33,547 bases of DNA from an uncultured bacterium (GCA_949290385.1 CASERY010000054.1:1-33547); one strand, 5' to 3'. Counted from the stretch's first letter, positions 20,191 to 30,083 are shown. Notes: generated by a model not told the origin, from the letters alone. Translations and numbers: made by a program.

Positions 20191-21477
20191 ATGATGGATG
20201 TACTGGTAGTCGGCAGCGGAGGAAGAGAACACGCGCTTTGCTGGGGATTGAAACGCAGCCCCGGAATCGGAAAACTGTATTGTGTCCCGGGAAATCCCGG
20301 TATTGCGCAGATTGCTGAAACGGCTCCCATTCCGGTTGAAAGTCTGGATGCAATTGCTGCTTTTGCTGAAGAAAAGAAAGTCGGCCTTGTTGTCGTAGGT
20401 CCGGAAGTGCCGCTTTGCCTGGGACTTGCTGATGTGATTCGAGCTCGGGGAATTCCGGTTTTCGGACCATCCAAAGAAGGGGCGAAACTTGAGGGAAGCA
20501 AAGATTTTTCCAAGAAGTTCATGGATACTTATGGTATTCCGACGGCCCGGTATGGATCTTTTGATAATGAAAAGGATGCAGTTGCCTATATCCGCAATGA
20601 ATATGCCGCAGGACGCGCTGTTGTGGTAAAAGCTGACGGCCTTGCCGCTGGAAAAGGTGTAGTTGTAGCTGAAAGTGAAGCGGATGCTGTCAGAGCTGTG
20701 AAAGAATGTTTTGCAGGAGCTTTCGGTTCCGCAGGCATGAGAGTTGTGGTGGAGGAACTGCTGATCGGTGAAGAGGCATCAATTCTGGCTTTAACAGATG
20801 GAAAAACCGTGGTGCCGCTGGTCAGTTCTCAAGATCACAAGCGGCTGCTGGATGGCGATAAAGGACCCAATACCGGAGGAATGGGGGCGTATTCTCCGGC
20901 TCCGGTTGTAACCGATGCGGTTATGGAGGAGATCCATTAGAAGATTCTGATTCCGTTCCTGAACGGGGTTAAAAAGGAAGGATTTGACTATCGCGGTCTG
21001 ATTTATGCCGGCATCATGGTTACAGACAAAGGATGTCGTGTTCTGGAATTTAATGTGCGGTTTGGAGATCCGGAAACAGAAGCGGTGATTCCCCGTTTGG
21101 ACAGCAGTCTGCTGGATGTCCTCCTGAAAACCGCGGAAGGTCGGCTTTCTGAAGCTGAATTAAAATGGAATCCCGATCCGTGTGTCTGCATTGTGATGGC
21201 CTCCGCAGGATATCCGGCTGGACCTGTACAGGGTGGTTTTCCGATTGCCGGTATTGAGGATGCTGAAAAAGCGGGCGCTCTGGTGTTTCATGCGGGGACC
21301 GCGCTGAATGACGGAGGCGTTTTGGTGAACAAAGGCGGACGGTGCCTGGTTGTGGCTGAAACGGGTAAAACGATGGAGGAGAGCATTCGCAGAGCTTATG
21401 AAGCTGTGCACAAGATTCATTGGAAGGGTGTTCAATATCGTTTGGATATTGCAAAGAGAGCGATCCATCGTCCGTAA
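20191..21477 (+). CDS. purD: Phosphoribosylamine--glycine ligase, GARS (one in-frame TAG)
   Basis: ATP-grasp enzyme making glycinamide ribonucleotide in purine synthesis, 428 residues if TAG at 20938-20940 (codon 250) is sense. Before it are [11 protein letters not shown] at the N-terminus, the ATP-grasp lysine region [15 protein letters not shown], and [14 protein letters not shown]. After it, in frame, are [28 protein letters not shown] with the metal-ligand Glu/Asn, and the C-terminal domain. The TAG lies in VMEEIH-TAG-KILIPFL, a surface helix that varies between species. GGAGG lies nine bases before the ATG, and the stop is TAA. The TAG falls between ATP-grasp subdomains, so either half alone would be inactive. 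Confidence 0.97.
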
Positions 21478-21597
21478 TATAAAAAAAAGCCGTATTTCTG
21501 CTTGAAAAGATTGGTCTTTCGGACTATTATATGAAAAGAGACAACTGCATCAAAAGAAGTTGAAGAAAGAAAAAATTTTTTTCAGGAGGTTTCCTAA

Positions 21598-21996
21598 ATG
21601 CTTAGAAAGGCAATGTTGTTCGTTATGGCAGCCGTAGCTGCTTCTGTGTTTGTTGCATGTTCTTCGGTTCAGACCGGAAGTGTTCTGAACAATCAGAAGC
21701 TTACTACAGATGCAAATTATGAAAGCATGGGGCATGTCCATGCTAAAATCTGGGGTATTTATCTGCTTTCTCTGCCTGTCTTTACCGGCAGCAGCAATTC
21801 CTCCGGCAGATGCACCATGTTCAACGATACTGTGACGGTGAACAATGCCGTTGATCTGGCAACAAAGGTTGCTCGTACAAAACTGAACGGATCTGTTGTA
21901 ACAGATATGACTTCTGAAACAACTTCTGTATGGCTGATTCCGACAGCTCTTTTCTGGTACGAAAGTGTGGAAGTTTCCGGAAACGTCCTGAAGTAA
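21598..21996 (+). CDS. Small predicted lipoprotein
   Basis: A 132-residue protein with an N-terminal hydrophobic signal and a lipobox-like FVAC giving Cys21 as the lipidated residue, so it is probably anchored in the inner or outer membrane facing the periplasm. The mature part contains IWGIYLLSLPVFTGSS and ends in a beta-rich stretch (ESVEVSGNVLK). I do not recognise the family with confidence. A perfect AGGAGG precedes the ATG, and the stop is TAA with no TAG. A strong terminator follows, so it is probably a well-expressed single gene. Confidence 0.85.
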   Translation: MLRKAMLFVMAAVAASVFVACSSVQTGSVLNNQKLTTDANYESMGHVHAKIWGIYLLSLPVFTGSSNSSGRCTMFNDTVTVNNAVDLATKVARTKLNGSVVTDMTSETTSVWLIPTALFWYESVEVSGNVLK

Positions 21997-22022
21997 TTTC
22001 TGATTTTATTTTTAGATTGTTG

Positions 22023-22060
22023 CGTCTCTGCTCTGAAAATGGGCAGGGACGTTTTTTTTA
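22023..22060 (+). terminator. Intrinsic terminator after the lipoprotein gene
   Basis: CGTCTCTGC pairs with GCAGGGACG (one G-U pair) around a short loop and is followed by eight T. Confidence 0.92.
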
Positions 22061-22346
22061 GGCAGAAACAGCAGATCTCTTTTAGTTAATAGACTGGAGG
22101 GAGGAAAGAGGAGGCGGGGAAAGGATGATGGAGGAGGACAGCATTTTTATCTTCGGTAAAACAGTGTCGCTTTGATGCAGAGAAAGAGTTTTGCAGGAAA
22201 GAGACAGAATAGAAAATTCTTTCCGGAATAAGTTTTTATTTTATGGAATCCTGTGATAAATTCCAGTGTGGAATGAGATACAACAGAAATCCATGTGTTC
22301 GACTGAATATGTTCTGAAATGAACATTAAAGGAAAGGTATTCAACG

Positions 22347-23711
22347 GTGGTCCGGATCTTCAAAAATATTTTTTTATGGCTTGCCGGGCATTTCCTGGCA
22401 ATTGCAGTGGTCACGCTGTTAATCCTTTCCATTGGTCCTCTTGTGCACTATGTGAAAAGCTCGGAGAATCAGGAGGCTTCCCTGAAGGAGGACTGCTTGA
22501 AATGGACAAAACGTATAGAATATAAAACAAAAGAACTTTCCAATATGCGCCGGCTTCTGTGGATGAAACAACGGGATATTCTGCAGAAGGAAGTGGAACT
22601 GGATCAAATCGGAACTGGAGATTATATTTTTCACCCTGTTGATACCACATCCAGGGCTGCCAGACTGAAAATGGAGATAAAGGCTGAGCGTCTTGCCTAT
22701 ACTGCGCTGATCCGATCCAGAGAGAAGACCGAAAAGGAATTGAAAGATGCACGGGCGCAGTTGAAGCGTGCTGAACTTGAACTTGCAGAAACTCTGGAGC
22801 CTGTGAAACTGCGTTAGCTGGAGGAATGGAATGCACGCGGATTACCAACTCTTTTATGGGTCGCTGCTCTGTTCCTGCTGGTTCCGATTTTATGGCCTGT
22901 GGTGATTTATTTTATTTTGATGCCGGTTTTTGAAAGATTCCCGCCTGTGAAGATTTCGTGCTTTGATGGAAATAGCAGCATAAGCTGTGTTTCTGCTGGA
23001 TCGGATCAGCGGAATGTGCAGGTGCATCTTGCCGAAGGAGAGAAGATTTTTGTCCGGACCCGGGAAGGGGACTGGTGCAAGGTGCGTCATGGTCTGAGGG
23101 CCAGATCCAGAATTTTGTGGAAATGGTCGGCTCCGCTGGTGTCGATGGCATCCAATCTGGCTGTGCTGAATGTTTACACGCCGGAAAAGGGACGCAGAGA
23201 AGGATATCTGGAATTGACAAGTCCCAATGAGGATGAATATATTTTGCATTTGGAAATGAATGACTTGAATGGAATTGTTCTTCGTCCGAAATATGTGGTT
23301 GCATTAAGCAGCGGTATTTCTGTAAGAACACATTGGAGTTTCAATGTGCACAATCTTTTTTCGGGACGCATCCGGCAGATTATCTATTACGGGAAGGGAT
23401 CTGTTTTCATCCGGGGCGGGAATGGGCTTGATCTGAGAATGCTGGAGAATTCAGGCTCCGATGCCGTGTTCAAGGTCGAGGATGGGGCGTTAATCGGCTA
23501 TGCCGTGAGTGCTCATTATTCTCTCTGCAGAACAGAGACGTTTCTTCCGTATCTGCTGCACCGGACATCCTTGACGGACTACCGTCTTCAGCATGGCCTT
23601 TTCATTACCCAGAATCAAGAGCCGAAAGCAGACCGGAAAAAATAGAATTCTCTGCTGGAGAAAGCCTTTGGGATCCTGCTGAACGGCATTGGAAAACTTC
23701 TGGGGTTTTGA
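22347..23711 (+). CDS. Two-membrane-segment protein with a beta-rich C-terminal domain (two in-frame TAGs)
   Basis: A 454-residue protein if TAG at 22815-22817 (codon 157) and 23643-23645 (codon 433) are sense. It starts at GTG with GGAAAGG upstream. A membrane segment lies at about residues 8-30 and a charged coiled-coil region at about 35-155. The first TAG follows LEPVKLR and leads into LEEWNARGLPTLLW. A second membrane segment (about 167-190, VAALFLLVPILWPVVIYFIL) comes next, then a beta-rich domain (about 200-400). The second TAG follows QEPKADRKK and leads into a short amphipathic tail, NSLLEKAFGILLNGIGKLL, and TGA. The beta domain loosely recalls AIM24/TspB-type folds (SGRIRQIIYYGKGSVFI), but I am not sure. 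The function is unknown. The join at the first TAG puts the coiled coil and second membrane helix in one protein, which is sensible architecture. Confidence 0.8.
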
Positions 23712-24095
23712 TTCCATCAAGAGGTTTGTGCCATTGCTGGTGTCGTGTACTTCACAATGAAGCTTTTTCGCTTTAATCCTATCAAGGAGTTTATACAATT
23801 ATTATTCAGACCAGTTTTTTCTTCAGCATCTGAATTTTTAATTCCATAAAGTGTCATGAAGCAATTTTTGAGAGCATCCAAGACTGGTGGTACAGCAAAT
23901 TTTTTAACTTCATTAAAAGCTTATGCAGGAGAAGAGGAATCTGGCTGCAGGTGAAGTGAAGTCTTTCCCTTTCGGTTTTTTGCCTTTTCCCATGGCAGAA
24001 TTGTTTTCCTGCCGGTGCCGGAGTATATTACGATATATTAAAGACAATGCATTTGTTTGCTCCTGTCCGGAGCGGAAGTGGAAAGGAATTATGGA
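23712..24095. other. Intergenic region upstream of pepF
   Basis: No supportable gene. The 16-base stretch CCAGTTTTTTCTTCAG, starting near 23810, recurs near 26357. AT-rich sequence before pepF probably contains its promoter, but I cannot pick out a clear one. Confidence 0.4.
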
Positions 24096-25895
24096 ATGAG
24101 TGAAAACAGTCAGGATGTAATGACGCGGGATCAAATTCCCGAAGATATGTGTTGGGACTTGAAAAACCTTTATGCCTCTGAAGAAGCATGGGAAGAGGAT
24201 TTTAAAAAACTGGATTCTCTGCTGGAACGCTATCAGTCCTATAAAGGGCGTCTCGCAGAATCTGCCCAGGTTTTAAAAGAGGCTTTTGAGGCAGGCGATG
24301 AACTGGAGATGCTTCTGGAGCGTCTGGCCGTGTATGCTCATCTGAAACATGATGAAGATACGGGAAATTCTGAAAACAGTGCACGCTACAGCCGTATCTG
24401 TGCAAGATCTGCTGAAATCGGCGGAGACACGGCCTGGTTTGTTCCGGAACTGCTGACAATAGATCCTGAAAAACTGAAGCGTTATGCGGAGAAGGAACTA
24501 TGTTTTTATAAACGGACCCTGGAACAGATTGAACGGGACCGGAAACATGTGCTTTCTGCGCCGGAAGAACGGATTCTAGGGATGTCTTCAGAAATTTTCA
24601 ATGGATCCTGGAACTGTTTCAGTCTCCTGAACGATGCAGATTTGCGTTTCCCGAAGATTAAAACGGCAGATGGTTTCGAAAAGGAACTGACACATGGAAA
24701 TTATATTCAGTATATGCAGAGTCCGGACCGTTCCGTGCGAAAGAATGCCTTTAAAGCCTGTTATGATACGTATGCATCGTTTAAAAACACCTTTGCTGCA
24801 CTCCTGGATGGCACCATCAAAGGAAACTGTCTGAATGCCAGACTGAGAGGATATGAGTCTGCTCGTTTTGCCGCATTGTATGCGGACAATATTCCTCTGT
24901 CCGTCTATGACCGGCTGATCAGCAATGTCCATGAAGGGCTTCCTCATATTCACCGCTATTTTGCACTCCGTGGAAAGGTGCTGGGATTGGATAAGATCGA
25001 AATGTTTGATATTTACAACCCCCTTGTCCCAAAAGCGGAGTTCAAGGTCGACTGGAAGCAGACTGCAGATCTTGTCCGGGAGGCTTTGAAGCCGCTTGGC
25101 AGTGAATACTGTACAAACCTTGAACGGGCTTTTGATGAACGCTGGATCGATATCCTGGAATGCAGGGGAAAGCGATCCGGAGCTTATTCCAGCGGATGTT
25201 ACAGAAGAAATCCATATCTGCTGTTGAATTTTTCCGGCAATCTGGACAGCGTATTTACACTGGCTCATGAGCTTGGCCATTCCATGCATTCGTTCTTTTC
25301 GGACCGGGCACAGCCCTATCACTATGCTTCGTACCGTATTTTTGTAGCGGAAGTAGCGTCTACGACCAATGAACTTCTTCTGCATCACAGTCTGATGAGC
25401 AAGGCCAGGGACAAAGAGATGAAAGCCTATCTGTTGAATCATCTGATTGATGAGATTCGCGGCACTGTTTATCGGCAGACCATGTTCGCCGAGTTTGAGC
25501 GGGATATTTATGCCATGTCAGAAAAGGGAGAACCTCTTACTGCTGATGCTTTGAGCAGTCATTATCTGGAATTGAACAGACTGTATCATGGCAGCTCAGT
25601 TGTTTCCAATGACGAGATTCGTTATGAATGGGCAAGAATTCCTCATTTCCATTACGACTTCTATGTCTATAAATACGCAACCGGCATGTCTGCAGCGGCT
25701 GCACTTTCCAAAGATATTCTGGAAGGGCGTACAGAACGTTATTTGTCGTTCCTGAAAGCCGGAGATTCTAAAGATGTCATCGATATCATGAAAGATGCTG
25801 GCGTTGATTTTACCACGGATGTGCCGGTTCAATCGATGATGAAACTCTTTCAGGATACCGTGGAACAGCTTGAAACAATTCTTCTTCCGCAATAA
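24096..25895 (+). CDS. pepF: Oligoendopeptidase F (M3B metallopeptidase)
   Basis: Zinc metallopeptidase of the M3B thimet-oligopeptidase family that cleaves short peptides in the cytoplasm, 599 residues. The zinc motif HELGH is at residues 391-395 (TLAHELGHSMHSFFS). The downstream VAEVASTTNELLLHH supplies the third ligand Glu. The N-terminal helical lobe has the typical YASEEAWEEDFKKL. I use ATG 24096 (MSENSQDV); the frame is open upstream to a TTG at 24057. It ends in TAA with no TAG. It stands alone, followed by a terminator. Confidence 0.95.
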   Translation: MSENSQDVMTRDQIPEDMCWDLKNLYASEEAWEEDFKKLDSLLERYQSYKGRLAESAQVLKEAFEAGDELEMLLERLAVYAHLKHDEDTGNSENSARYSRICARSAEIGGDTAWFVPELLTIDPEKLKRYAEKELCFYKRTLEQIERDRKHVLSAPEERILGMSSEIFNGSWNCFSLLNDADLRFPKIKTADGFEKELTHGNYIQYMQSPDRSVRKNAFKACYDTYASFKNTFAALLDGTIKGNCLNARLRGYESARFAALYADNIPLSVYDRLISNVHEGLPHIHRYFALRGKVLGLDKIEMFDIYNPLVPKAEFKVDWKQTADLVREALKPLGSEYCTNLERAFDERWIDILECRGKRSGAYSSGCYRRNPYLLLNFSGNLDSVFTLAHELGHSMHSFFSDRAQPYHYASYRIFVAEVASTTNELLLHHSLMSKARDKEMKAYLLNHLIDEIRGTVYRQTMFAEFERDIYAMSEKGEPLTADALSSHYLELNRLYHGSSVVSNDEIRYEWARIPHFHYDFYVYKYATGMSAAAALSKDILEGRTERYLSFLKAGDSKDVIDIMKDAGVDFTTDVPVQSMMKLFQDTVEQLETILLPQ

Positions 25896-26040
25896 AAGAA
25901 GGAAGGAGAAAGGTTTGTTGGCGACATCTTATTAGAGGAGTGGATATTTTTCCCTGTCGGGTACAGACTAATGGACTGGAGTCCATTTTACCGTGTCCTA
26001 TCCGGGAAGCTTGTATCTGGAAGAGCTGTCTGTGAACGAA

Positions 26041-26089
26041 AAAATCCTGTCTGAGTCATTGCGTTGGTTATGATTCAGACAGGATTTTT
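26041..26089. terminator. Bidirectional-type intrinsic terminator
   Basis: AAAATCCTGTCTGA and TCAGACAGGATTTT form a perfect 14-bp stem around a loop of about 20 bases, with T on the plus side and A on the other. It lies about 145 bases after pepF and ends a region (25896-26040) without a gene. Confidence 0.85.
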
Positions 26090-26430
26090 GTTTTTTCAGC
26101 CTCAGATGCTCCTTCTTTTTGTGTTCCTCACCTTATTTCAAAAAAGACTGGAGCACTCAGTATCTGGAGACGCATATGGATATGGAAATTGCCTTTTACT
26201 GCAATGTCGCTTGAATAGGCCTGCTTTTGATGATCCGGAATTCCAGGGGTCGGTTGGCATTTATTTTTAGAGCAACCAAATAGTGTACTGATCGTTTAAG
26301 AACGGGATTTTACCTGTGGGCTTGTGGTAATTCCCGTTTGAGAAAATTTATTCATGCCAGTTTTTTCTTCAGTACAGATCTTTTCCCATGGAAATTGATT
26401 GTATCTGCTTGAGATGTATTAAAAAATAAA

Positions 26431-26530
26431 AGCAGTCTTTTCCTGTTTGTATGATGGCGCTGTCTGCCAGGGACACTTTTCTTCCAGAGTGATTTCATAG
26501 CAGTCCTTTCCTGTTTGGATGATGGTGTTC
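26431..26530. repeat. Imperfect direct repeat, period 68
   Basis: AGCAGTCTTTTCCTGTTTGT at 26431-26450 recurs as AGCAGTCCTTTCCTGTTTGG from 26499, and each copy is followed by ATGATGG. The matching stretch is about 27 bases with few differences. It lies in a gene-free region (26090-26546). Function unknown. Confidence 0.5.
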
Positions 26531-26546
26531 CTGCATGCAAAAATAA

Positions 26547-26580
26547 AAACCGCATCCATTGCTGAAAAATGAATGCGGCT
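26547..26580 (-). terminator. Intrinsic terminator after jag
   Basis: On the minus strand CCGCATTCATT pairs with AATGGATGCGG (one mismatch) and runs into TTTTTATTTTT. It lies about 70 bases after the jag TAA, ending the rpmH-to-jag cluster. It is far from the internal TAG, so it supports a continuous jag gene. Confidence 0.85.
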
Positions 26581-26647
26581 GAATAGAATACTTGTACTAT
26601 TTGCGTTTATACTTCCATTCTCAGGAAAGAGAAAGAGGGATGCACGC

Positions 26648-27466
26648 TTATTTTTTCAGAGCAATAACCACGCTTTTACGACTTCCTTCTCCAGTACTTT
26701 CTGTCGTGAGATCCGCTTCTTTTTCCAGCGTGATATGGACAATCCTGCGGTCATGAGCATTCATTTCCGGCAGAGTTACAGGTTCTCCCCAGCGGCGGAC
26801 TTCCTTGGCTGCGTCAATGGCCTGCTGTCTGAGCACTGCTTCATGCGGATTGGATTCGCCTGCTTCACTGCTGCCTCTGCTGTTCCTGCGTCCTCCGCCG
26901 CGACGGGATTCGCGCGGTTCAGAAGAAGAGGTGCGCTTGCGGCTTTCAGGACGTTTGGAAGAATATCCATCAATATCAATGTAGACTTTGGGGAAGTCCG
27001 GATCATTTTTCTGCATCATGCGGTTAAGCAGAAGTTGCAGGGCTTCCAGGGACTGGCCTTTGCGGCCAATAATGCGACCGGTTTCTTCACTGGCGACCAG
27101 CAGATTGATTTTGGAGCTGCGTCCTTCCTATTTAACTGCTGCATCCAGGCCCAGGTAATCGAACATTGTGGCCAGCGTTCTGGAAGAGACGTCCAGCATT
27201 TCCTGAGTGACAGTGACCTGTGGACGGACTGTTTTTTCCGGGGTGTCTTCTTCGTCTCCCTGAACAGAAAGACTTTCCTGGCTCTCTGTTTCCTGAAGGG
27301 GTTCTTCGGATGTGATTTTTTCTTCAGTCTTCGGGGCTGCCTGTTCGGAGGAGCAGCAGTCTGCGGAGACTTTCTGATCGAGGTTCTCTGCTCCGTCCTG
27401 AACAGCCGCCTGCTGAGATGCCTGAAGTTTTTCGGCGTCGTTCGGGACCAGTTTTTCGTTTTCCAT
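26648..27466 (-). CDS. jag: Jag/KhpB-type RNA-binding protein (one in-frame TAG)
   Basis: Single-stranded nucleic-acid-binding protein of the Jag family, always near yidC. It is 272 residues if TAG at 27128-27130 (codon 113) is sense. The N-terminal ~95 residues are acidic and Gln/Glu-rich, followed by LATMFDYLGLDAAVK, then the TAG, then EGRSSKINLLV and the KH core with GRIIGRKGQS. A basic Arg/Ser linker (SRRGGGRRNSRGSSE) and a C-terminal R3H-type domain (MNAHDRRIVHITLEKE) complete it. The TAG is at the start of the KH domain, so termination there would leave no RNA-binding part. GGGAG precedes the ATG, the stop is TAA, and the gene lies 28 bases after yidC. Confidence 0.93.
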
Positions 27467-27494
27467 TGTTTTCTCCCAACGTTTTCAATTTGGA

Positions 27495-29303
27495 TTAAGC
27501 AGTTTTCTTTTTATTTGAACGGCTGGAATCTGCTGCGTCCTCTTCCTTTTTGGCAAGATACTGGCCGTATTTCAGCTGAACAATGCTGAAGATTTGGCTG
27601 ACAGTCCAGTAAAGCGTCAGACCGGACGGCAGATTGTAGAATAAAACAAGCATGATAACAGGCATGGCCATCATCATTTTCTGCTGCATGGGATCTGCAC
27701 CGGTGGGCGTAAGCTTCTGCTGCAGAATCATCAGAACGGTCATTATAATGACCAGCGGATGCAGACCGAACTGTCCAATCAGCGGCAGGTTTACAGTCGG
27801 ACCAACCAAATCTGCCTTAGTCAGGTCTGTCGCCCACAGGAAGGATACATGGCGCAGTTCCACAGAGGAATCCAAGGCAGAATACAGGGCAAGAAATACT
27901 GGAATCTGAAGCAGAATCGGCAGACATCCTCCCAACGGATTGACCTTGTAATCCTTATAGAGCTGCATCATACGTGAATTCAGTTCCTGAGGATTGTTTT
28001 TATATTTTTCACGAAGATCCTTGATAAGTGGCTGGATCTTTTGCATCTTACGCATGGAGTTGTTGGCTTTCTGGGTAATGGGCCAGAAAATAACCCGTAC
28101 GATAATAGTCAGCAGAATGATGGCTATTCCGTAGGAGCCGCAAAGACCTTTTAGCCAGATCAGGAAGCGCAGCATTGGCCGGGCAATGAATTCAAACCAG
28201 GAGAAGACAGAAATATGCATAACTTTCATGGCTTCTTCATGAAGTTTGGAGATACGTGAAATTTCCTTGGGGCCGCAGTAATACTGGAAAGCCAGGGTCT
28301 TGGATCCATTGGACTGGATCTGCAAATTTTTGTAAATACCGGCAATCGCAGGGACCACATATTTTTTTTCAGGATCAGTGGCAGTGGGATAGTAAACTCT
28401 CTGCAGATCAATACCTGCATTGAAGGGTTCGCTTGCAGAGGCAAAAAGCAGAGACGCAATGAACTTGTTGGATGAACCAACCCAGTCGACAGGGCTGTCT
28501 GTAAGCGCATTCAGGAATTTTGATTCTTTTGCATCGGGACTGAACGAATAGACAGATTTATCCCGGGAAAGGCAGTAGTCCAGATTATGTCTTTCTGTGT
28601 AGATTTTGTCTCCGGCAAGGTCGTGCATCGGAGGGACTCCGCAGGACCAGACTTCAAATTCCGGAATGGTTATGAGGTTTTGAGAATGGTTGACAAGCTG
28701 ATAGGAGCATTCAATCTGATAAGAATTTTCATGAATGCGGTATGTTTGAAAAACGGTCAGACCATCGGCATAGGTTCGTTTCAGAATGATTTCGGCTGCT
28801 TCATGTTTTACACATTCAAAAGAGAGAAGCGGACTCTGAGTAAAATCGTTGGTTTGAAAGGTCTTCCGGATCCCATGGATCCCGATTTGAATCGGATGGG
28901 TCTTATCGGCGGTGAGGAAGCTGTTCAACTGAATGGATTCAATGACACCGCTTCCGGAGTTAATCTGAACGGTCATGAGATCGTTGGAGAGTGTCAGTAT
29001 TTTGGCGGAAGCCAATTTCTCCGCAAGATCAGGAATCTGGCTGGGAAGAGTACTTTGCTGTACAGCAGCGGGAAGCTCTTTTCCGGATACACTGTTTCCG
29101 GAGTCGGAGGAACTGTTTCCTGCAGAAACCGCTGGAAGTTCAGAGTCAGAAGGAGGCACAGGAACTGCCGTTTGAGTCTGCTGGGCGATTCTGGCATTTT
29201 CCCTGGCCTGTTTTTTTACGTAGCCCGGGTAGAAGATAAACCAGGCCAGAAGACAGGCGGCGGCTATAGCAAGTACGATAATCGTCTCTTTATCAAATTT
29301 CAC
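27495..29303 (-). CDS. yidC: Membrane protein insertase YidC
   Basis: Oxa1/YidC insertase of 602 residues, the long Gram-negative form. An N-terminal membrane anchor (about 7-25) is followed by a large periplasmic beta domain (to about 340), then the conserved five-helix core. LTIIVRVIFWPITQKAN carries the groove arginine, and KNNPQELNSRMMQLYKDY is the cytoplasmic hairpin. PVIMLVLFYNLPSGLTLYW is the last helix region. The tail is basic. The start is a GTG at 29303, 51 bases after yidD. It ends in TAA with no TAG. Confidence 0.97.
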   Translation of the reverse strand: MKFDKETIIVLAIAAACLLAWFIFYPGYVKKQARENARIAQQTQTAVPVPPSDSELPAVSAGNSSSDSGNSVSGKELPAAVQQSTLPSQIPDLAEKLASAKILTLSNDLMTVQINSGSGVIESIQLNSFLTADKTHPIQIGIHGIRKTFQTNDFTQSPLLSFECVKHEAAEIILKRTYADGLTVFQTYRIHENSYQIECSYQLVNHSQNLITIPEFEVWSCGVPPMHDLAGDKIYTERHNLDYCLSRDKSVYSFSPDAKESKFLNALTDSPVDWVGSSNKFIASLLFASASEPFNAGIDLQRVYYPTATDPEKKYVVPAIAGIYKNLQIQSNGSKTLAFQYYCGPKEISRISKLHEEAMKVMHISVFSWFEFIARPMLRFLIWLKGLCGSYGIAIILLTIIVRVIFWPITQKANNSMRKMQKIQPLIKDLREKYKNNPQELNSRMMQLYKDYKVNPLGGCLPILLQIPVFLALYSALDSSVELRHVSFLWATDLTKADLVGPTVNLPLIGQFGLHPLVIIMTVLMILQQKLTPTGADPMQQKMMMAMPVIMLVLFYNLPSGLTLYWTVSQIFSIVQLKYGQYLAKKEEDAADSSRSNKKKTA

Positions 29304-29354
29304 GGAAAGAAAACCTTCATGTTTAGAGTGAGTCGTTGAACAAATTCAGTTTTT

Positions 29355-29606
29355 TTACTTCTTTTTCTTGTTTCTGGGTTCTGGAACTGGATCATATCCG
29401 CCTTTGGAAAAGGGATTGCACCGGAGGATACGCCAGACAGCCAGAACGATTCCTTTCAGAACGCCATGTTTCAAAATCGCTTCTGCTGCATATGCCGAAC
29501 AAGTCGGGGTATATTTGCAACAGGGGGGAAGCCAGGGGGATATTGCCTTTTTATAAAACCAGATGGGCAGAAGAAACAGAGATTTTAATGTCAGAGAAAA
29601 TTTCAA
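29355..29606 (-). CDS. yidD: Membrane protein insertion efficiency factor YidD
   Basis: Small membrane-associated protein found between rnpA and yidC. The core [20 protein letters not shown], then SAYAAEA and [15 protein letters not shown], is diagnostic. The frame is open upstream to ATG 29759, which would add 51 residues with no family counterpart and overlap rnpA deeply. I prefer TTG 29606, which overlaps the rnpA stop as TTGA and gives 83 residues, close to the usual length. That start lacks a good ribosome site and would rely on coupling. Stop TAA, no TAG. The tail is Lys-rich. Confidence 0.85.
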   Translation of the reverse strand: MKFSLTLKSLFLLPIWFYKKAISPWLPPCCKYTPTCSAYAAEAILKHGVLKGIVLAVWRILRCNPFSKGGYDPVPEPRNKKKK

Positions 29607-30082
29607 ATCCGGGAAGGATTCAGATGATGCATCCGGAGCAGGATCGTTTCCAGCTGAGTTTTGACTTCGTTCATGCCTGCAGTGTATATGCCGCGTCTTG
29701 GAATAACGATGATCCGGCATGGTAGGATCCTTGCTTTTAGAAGTCTGAACGATTCCCAAATGATTCGTCTTGCCCGGTTTCTTACGACGGCCCGCTTATG
29801 GAATCTGCGGCTGCATATGACTCCGCACTGCACCGCGGACATGGCAAGGCCCGACTGCTGAGAGTCTGCCGGCAGAAGCAGAAGTGTAAAATAACGGCAG
29901 GTCTGACGTTTACCCCGGTTTTTTACTTCATCAAAATCCTTTTTGTTTTTCAACTTATCGGATTCCCGCAGGGAAAACTCTCTGCGCTTTCTTCTGCTTC
30001 CATGCGCCGTCTGAAGACTCTTGCCGGCTGCCGTTGTGTTCATGTTCAAGGCGGATTCCGGAGAGTCCATATTGTCTGTCAT
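29603..30082 (-). CDS. rnpA: Ribonuclease P protein component
   Basis: Protein subunit of RNase P that helps mature tRNA 5' ends. The core starts at [20 protein letters not shown] and carries the RNR signature in [13 protein letters not shown]. The ATG at 30082 lies one base after the rpmH stop and gives 159 residues with a ~35-residue Ser/Thr/basic extension; ATG 30070 and 30043 are alternatives. The frame also stays open upstream inside rpmH to 30166, recalling the rpmH/rnpA overlap known in Thermus, but a start there is not needed. Stop TGA, no TAG. Confidence 0.92.
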   Translation of the reverse strand: MTDNMDSPESALNMNTTAAGKSLQTAHGSRRKRREFSLRESDKLKNKKDFDEVKNRGKRQTCRYFTLLLLPADSQQSGLAMSAVQCGVICSRRFHKRAVVRNRARRIIWESFRLLKARILPCRIIVIPRRGIYTAGMNEVKTQLETILLRMHHLNPSRI

Positions 30083-30083
30083 A

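Noticed and set aside
24588..25442. Long minus-strand ORF opposite pepF (284 codons), and similar long antisense frames opposite guaB, purD, gltX and the glycosidase-like gene
   Set aside because: These are shadows of strongly coding genes on the other strand, with no family motifs of their own.
26352..26555. Small minus-strand ORF of 67 codons, basic in composition
   Set aside because: It overlaps the direct repeats and contains no recognisable family motif. Its basic Lys/Arg end recalls a transposase fragment, but there is nothing to support that.
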